From an uncultured Lachnospiraceae bacterium (GTDB lineage Bacteria > Bacillota > Clostridia > Lachnospirales > Lachnospiraceae), in the NCBI GenBank assembly GCA_900315495.1, contig OMZJ01000029.1:1-32996 (forward strand): DNA of 32,996 nucleotides, read 5' to 3'. Below the pieces are notes generated by a model. The model was not told where the DNA came from. It saw nothing but the letters and a program-made list of their open reading frames with translations, and did not search any database. Both the position numbers and the translations under genes were made by a program. This document shows, piece after piece, positions 31,155 to 32,996 of this stretch. Every line of letters starts with the position of its first letter. The stretch's first letter is position 1.

Positions 31155-32390
31155 ATGAGAAAATATACGAAAGCCTTTTTTCTGGCGGCCTCCGCGGCCG
31201 TAATTCTCGGCGCAGCGGCCGTCTTTCACACTGGAATCTGGTATTCTGCCGGTGCGGCGGCTGCGGCGGAATCCGCAGACGGCACGGCTGCAGCAGACGA
31301 AACCTCCGCCGCCAATGATCCCGCCGGGGAGACGTCTGCGCCGGACGCGGCAGGCAGCGCGGAAACAGAAGCAGCGGCCGCGGCAGTTTCGGATTCCGGC
31401 ACGCAGGCGAAAGGCGAAGGCCTTTCTTCCGTCACACTCCGGTGCAATGCGCTTCTGCACAGTACGATGTCCACGGTGGAGGACAACATCCTTGCCGCCA
31501 TTCCCGCCGGGACGTCCCTCGACGTTCTCCGTGCGGACGGCATCTGGATGGAGGTCAGCTGGAACGGAATGCAGGGATATCTGGTGGAATACGTCACCAA
31601 TGAAGCCGCAGACACCGCCGACAGCTCCCGCCAGACCTCGGGTTCGGGAATTCACACGCTGACGGACAGCGAACTGGCGGACATCGAGGCAAACTACAGC
31701 ACGGAGAGCCGCGGATACGGTGCCTCCCTCAACACCTACAGCGACGGAAAAAGCACCTATGCGCTGCAGATGCAGGAAGAGCTCTCCGCCATTCCGAATG
31801 TGCATTTCTTCGGCGATACCACGTCCAATACGGTTTATTTGACGTTCAGCTGCGGCTGGGAAAACGACGGAAATACTGCAAAGCTCCTGGACACCCTGAA
31901 GGAGAATGGCATTCATGCCGTCTTCTTTGTGACCCATGAATACGCCTCCGGCAATCCGGACCTGATCCGCCGGATGATTCAGGAGGGGCATGAGATCGGC
32001 AATGAAAGCTACTCGCACCCGGACGGCGGGATTCCCTCTCTGACGCTAGCCCAGCAGATGCAGGATACCATCGATCTGCAGAACTACATCCAGGATACCT
32101 TCGGGTACACGATGTCCAAGTACAGTTTCCCGTCCTCGGAATGGAGCATGGCCAGCGTGGCGATGCTCTCGCAGATGGGGTATGACGTCTATTTCTACAG
32201 CTTCAACTACAGCGATTATGACGTGGCCAGCCCGCTTCCCGTGGACGAGGTGACTTCCATGCTGATTCAGGGGCTGACCCCCGGCTGCATCTATTTCCTG
32301 CATCCGGTTGCCGATTCCAACATTGCGGCCCTGCCGGGCTTCATCACCGCGGCAAAGACCTCAGGTTATACCTTTGGTCAGCTGCCCTGA
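31155..32390 (+). CDS. Secreted SH3-like/NodB-fold protein, degenerate polysaccharide deacetylase
   Basis: A 411-residue exported protein. A signal/anchor helix (about 8-27) is followed by an Ala/Glu/Thr-rich linker (about 32-90), an SH3-like domain (about 91-148, VTLRCNALLHSTM... to GYLVEYVT), and a PdaA-like NodB domain (about 222-405). The fold is clear (YLTF.CG, GHEIGNESYSHPD, GCIYFLHPVADSN), but catalytic positions are changed. Motif 1 TFDDG is TFSCG (base Asp to Ser232). Motif 2 H-S-x-x-H is ESYSH (metal His to Glu284). The motif 3 Arg is missing (YSFPSSEWS). It may bind glycan rather than deacetylate. The start has AGGTGG 8 nt upstream; an upstream GTG lacks a site. Divergent from ddl; a hairpin terminator follows. 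Confidence 0.88.
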   Translation: MRKYTKAFFLAASAAVILGAAAVFHTGIWYSAGAAAAAESADGTAAADETSAANDPAGETSAPDAAGSAETEAAAAAVSDSGTQAKGEGLSSVTLRCNALLHSTMSTVEDNILAAIPAGTSLDVLRADGIWMEVSWNGMQGYLVEYVTNEAADTADSSRQTSGSGIHTLTDSELADIEANYSTESRGYGASLNTYSDGKSTYALQMQEELSAIPNVHFFGDTTSNTVYLTFSCGWENDGNTAKLLDTLKENGIHAVFFVTHEYASGNPDLIRRMIQEGHEIGNESYSHPDGGIPSLTLAQQMQDTIDLQNYIQDTFGYTMSKYSFPSSEWSMASVAMLSQMGYDVYFYSFNYSDYDVASPLPVDEVTSMLIQGLTPGCIYFLHPVADSNIAALPGFITAAKTSGYTFGQLP

Positions 32391-32456
32391 GGCGGACGGA
32401 CAGAGAATCCCCGGGGATGGATCCGACCATCCGGGAAATTGAAATCAGAATGGAGA

Positions 32457-32498
32457 AAACCGGGGAAGACTGACTTACTGGCCAGTCTTCCCCGGTTT
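32457..32498. terminator. bidirectional terminator with a stop codon in its loop
   Basis: AAACCGGGGAAGACTG (32457-32472) pairs perfectly with 32483-32498 (16 bp, 10-nt loop). GTGATTTTTAAA follows on plus and TCTCC on minus, after the U-rich stem end. The loop contains the TAA stop of the minus-strand gene, whose last codons are read from the stem. Confidence 0.9.
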
Positions 32499-32807
32499 GT
32501 GATTTTTAAAGTACTTTGCCGCATGTGCGGCGATGTCGCTGTACAGGTCCCGATCCTTCTCCCACATCGCATTGATCCAGTCCACACACTGTCTGCGCCC
32601 TTCCTCGGAGAATGGGAAGGATGTCTTCTGGAACAGTTCCGGCCTGGTCTGGTCGATTCCGAAGGGACCGGGCCAGATCTGCACTTCCAGGCAGGGTTCC
32701 TCATCGCTTCCCGCCTTCTGCACGCAGTAGCGCATTCCCCTTTCAGAGCCCGTAAAACGGCTCATTTTCAGGAAGGAAAGAGACAGCAGCGTATCATAGG
32801 AAACCAT
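32475..32807 (-). CDS. Small conserved-looking protein of unknown function
   Basis: Unrecognised 110-residue soluble protein starting MVSYDTLLSLSFLKMSRFTG. It has an aromatic/Pro patch (EVQIWPGPFGIDQT), a helical C-terminal half with FPFSEEGRRQCVDWINAMWE, and ends in basic residues (YFKNHKPGKTGQ). No signal peptide or membrane helix. GGGAGG lies 10 nt before the chosen ATG; a longer frame to 32900 lacks a ribosome site. The composition looks protein-like (ordered hydrophobics, sensible start and terminator), so I believe the gene. No promoter is clear in the remaining 32808-32996, where I see nothing else. Confidence 0.78.
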   Translation of the reverse strand: MVSYDTLLSLSFLKMSRFTGSERGMRYCVQKAGSDEEPCLEVQIWPGPFGIDQTRPELFQKTSFPFSEEGRRQCVDWINAMWEKDRDLYSDIAAHAAKYFKNHKPGKTGQ

Positions 32808-32996
32808 GCGAAATACCTCCCTTCGCTCTTTCTCAGAAATGACAGCCTTCTGTGAGGCTGCAGCGTCCGTTCTGTATCCGTCCTGCAGTGATTTCGTCAT
32901 TCACCGGCACACGACGTTTCCAACAGGGCTTTCACAAACGATTCTGCCATTCACTGACCCGCGGCTGTACCTGACGTTCCCTGCACTGCGGCTGTC

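Overview
The window reads as a block of core chromosome from a GC-rich, Gram-positive (monoderm) anaerobe of the Clostridia, most likely a Lachnospiraceae relative. Reasons: AGGAGG-type ribosome binding sites before most genes; sigma-A promoters standing out as AT islands in GC-rich DNA; the tig-clpP-clpX-lon-engB gene order; a ddl/DUF1934 pair; DUF1836 and YdjI-type SPFH proteins; a fused SecDF; and several TTG starts. I see no insertion sequence, prophage, CRISPR array, rRNA or restriction/defence locus. Taxonomy is inferred from gene content only.

Layout. 1-144: tRNA-Phe with its own strong promoter. 389-6475: an oligopeptide/dipeptide ABC transporter (binding protein, two permeases, one fused double ATPase) behind a promoter and an unusual structured leader. 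6504-8880: a tiny [2Fe-2S] protein, an RlmCD-type 23S rRNA methyltransferase, and a small membrane protein; between the first two lies a repeat- and hairpin-rich spacer. 9039-13424: PcrA helicase downstream of a PspA/SPFH envelope-stress pair, with a divergent DUF1836 regulator-like gene at 13640-14269. 14522-19766: yajC, tgt, secDF and a CNNM/CBS transporter, i.e. protein export plus queuosine tRNA modification. 19998-26693: EngB, Lon, ClpX, ClpP and trigger factor, a protein quality-control cluster read from an extended -10 promoter. 26871-32807: DJ-1 family protein, CYTH phosphatase, two proteins of unknown function, D-Ala-D-Ala ligase with DUF1934, and a secreted NodB-fold protein whose catalytic motifs are degenerate.

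Functional picture. Most genes are on the minus strand, in short operons. Themes are peptide uptake, envelope maintenance (PspA/SPFH, SecDF/YajC, CNNM, Ddl, NodB-fold protein) and protein folding/turnover. Convergent gene pairs are separated by strong bidirectional hairpins, in one case with a stop codon in the loop.

No clearly new multi-gene system is visible. The signals most worth a second look are cis-regulatory and architectural: (1) a strong intrinsic terminator between clpX and lon that lies inside an in-frame, well-initiated N-terminal extension of lon; (2) an attenuator-like leader with a possible 9-codon ORF ahead of the peptide-binding protein; (3) a secreted deacetylase-fold protein lacking catalytic residues, behind an attenuator-like leader; (4) divergent promoters sharing a 10-bp inverted -10/discriminator; and (5) repeated low-complexity insertions in otherwise conserved housekeeping proteins.
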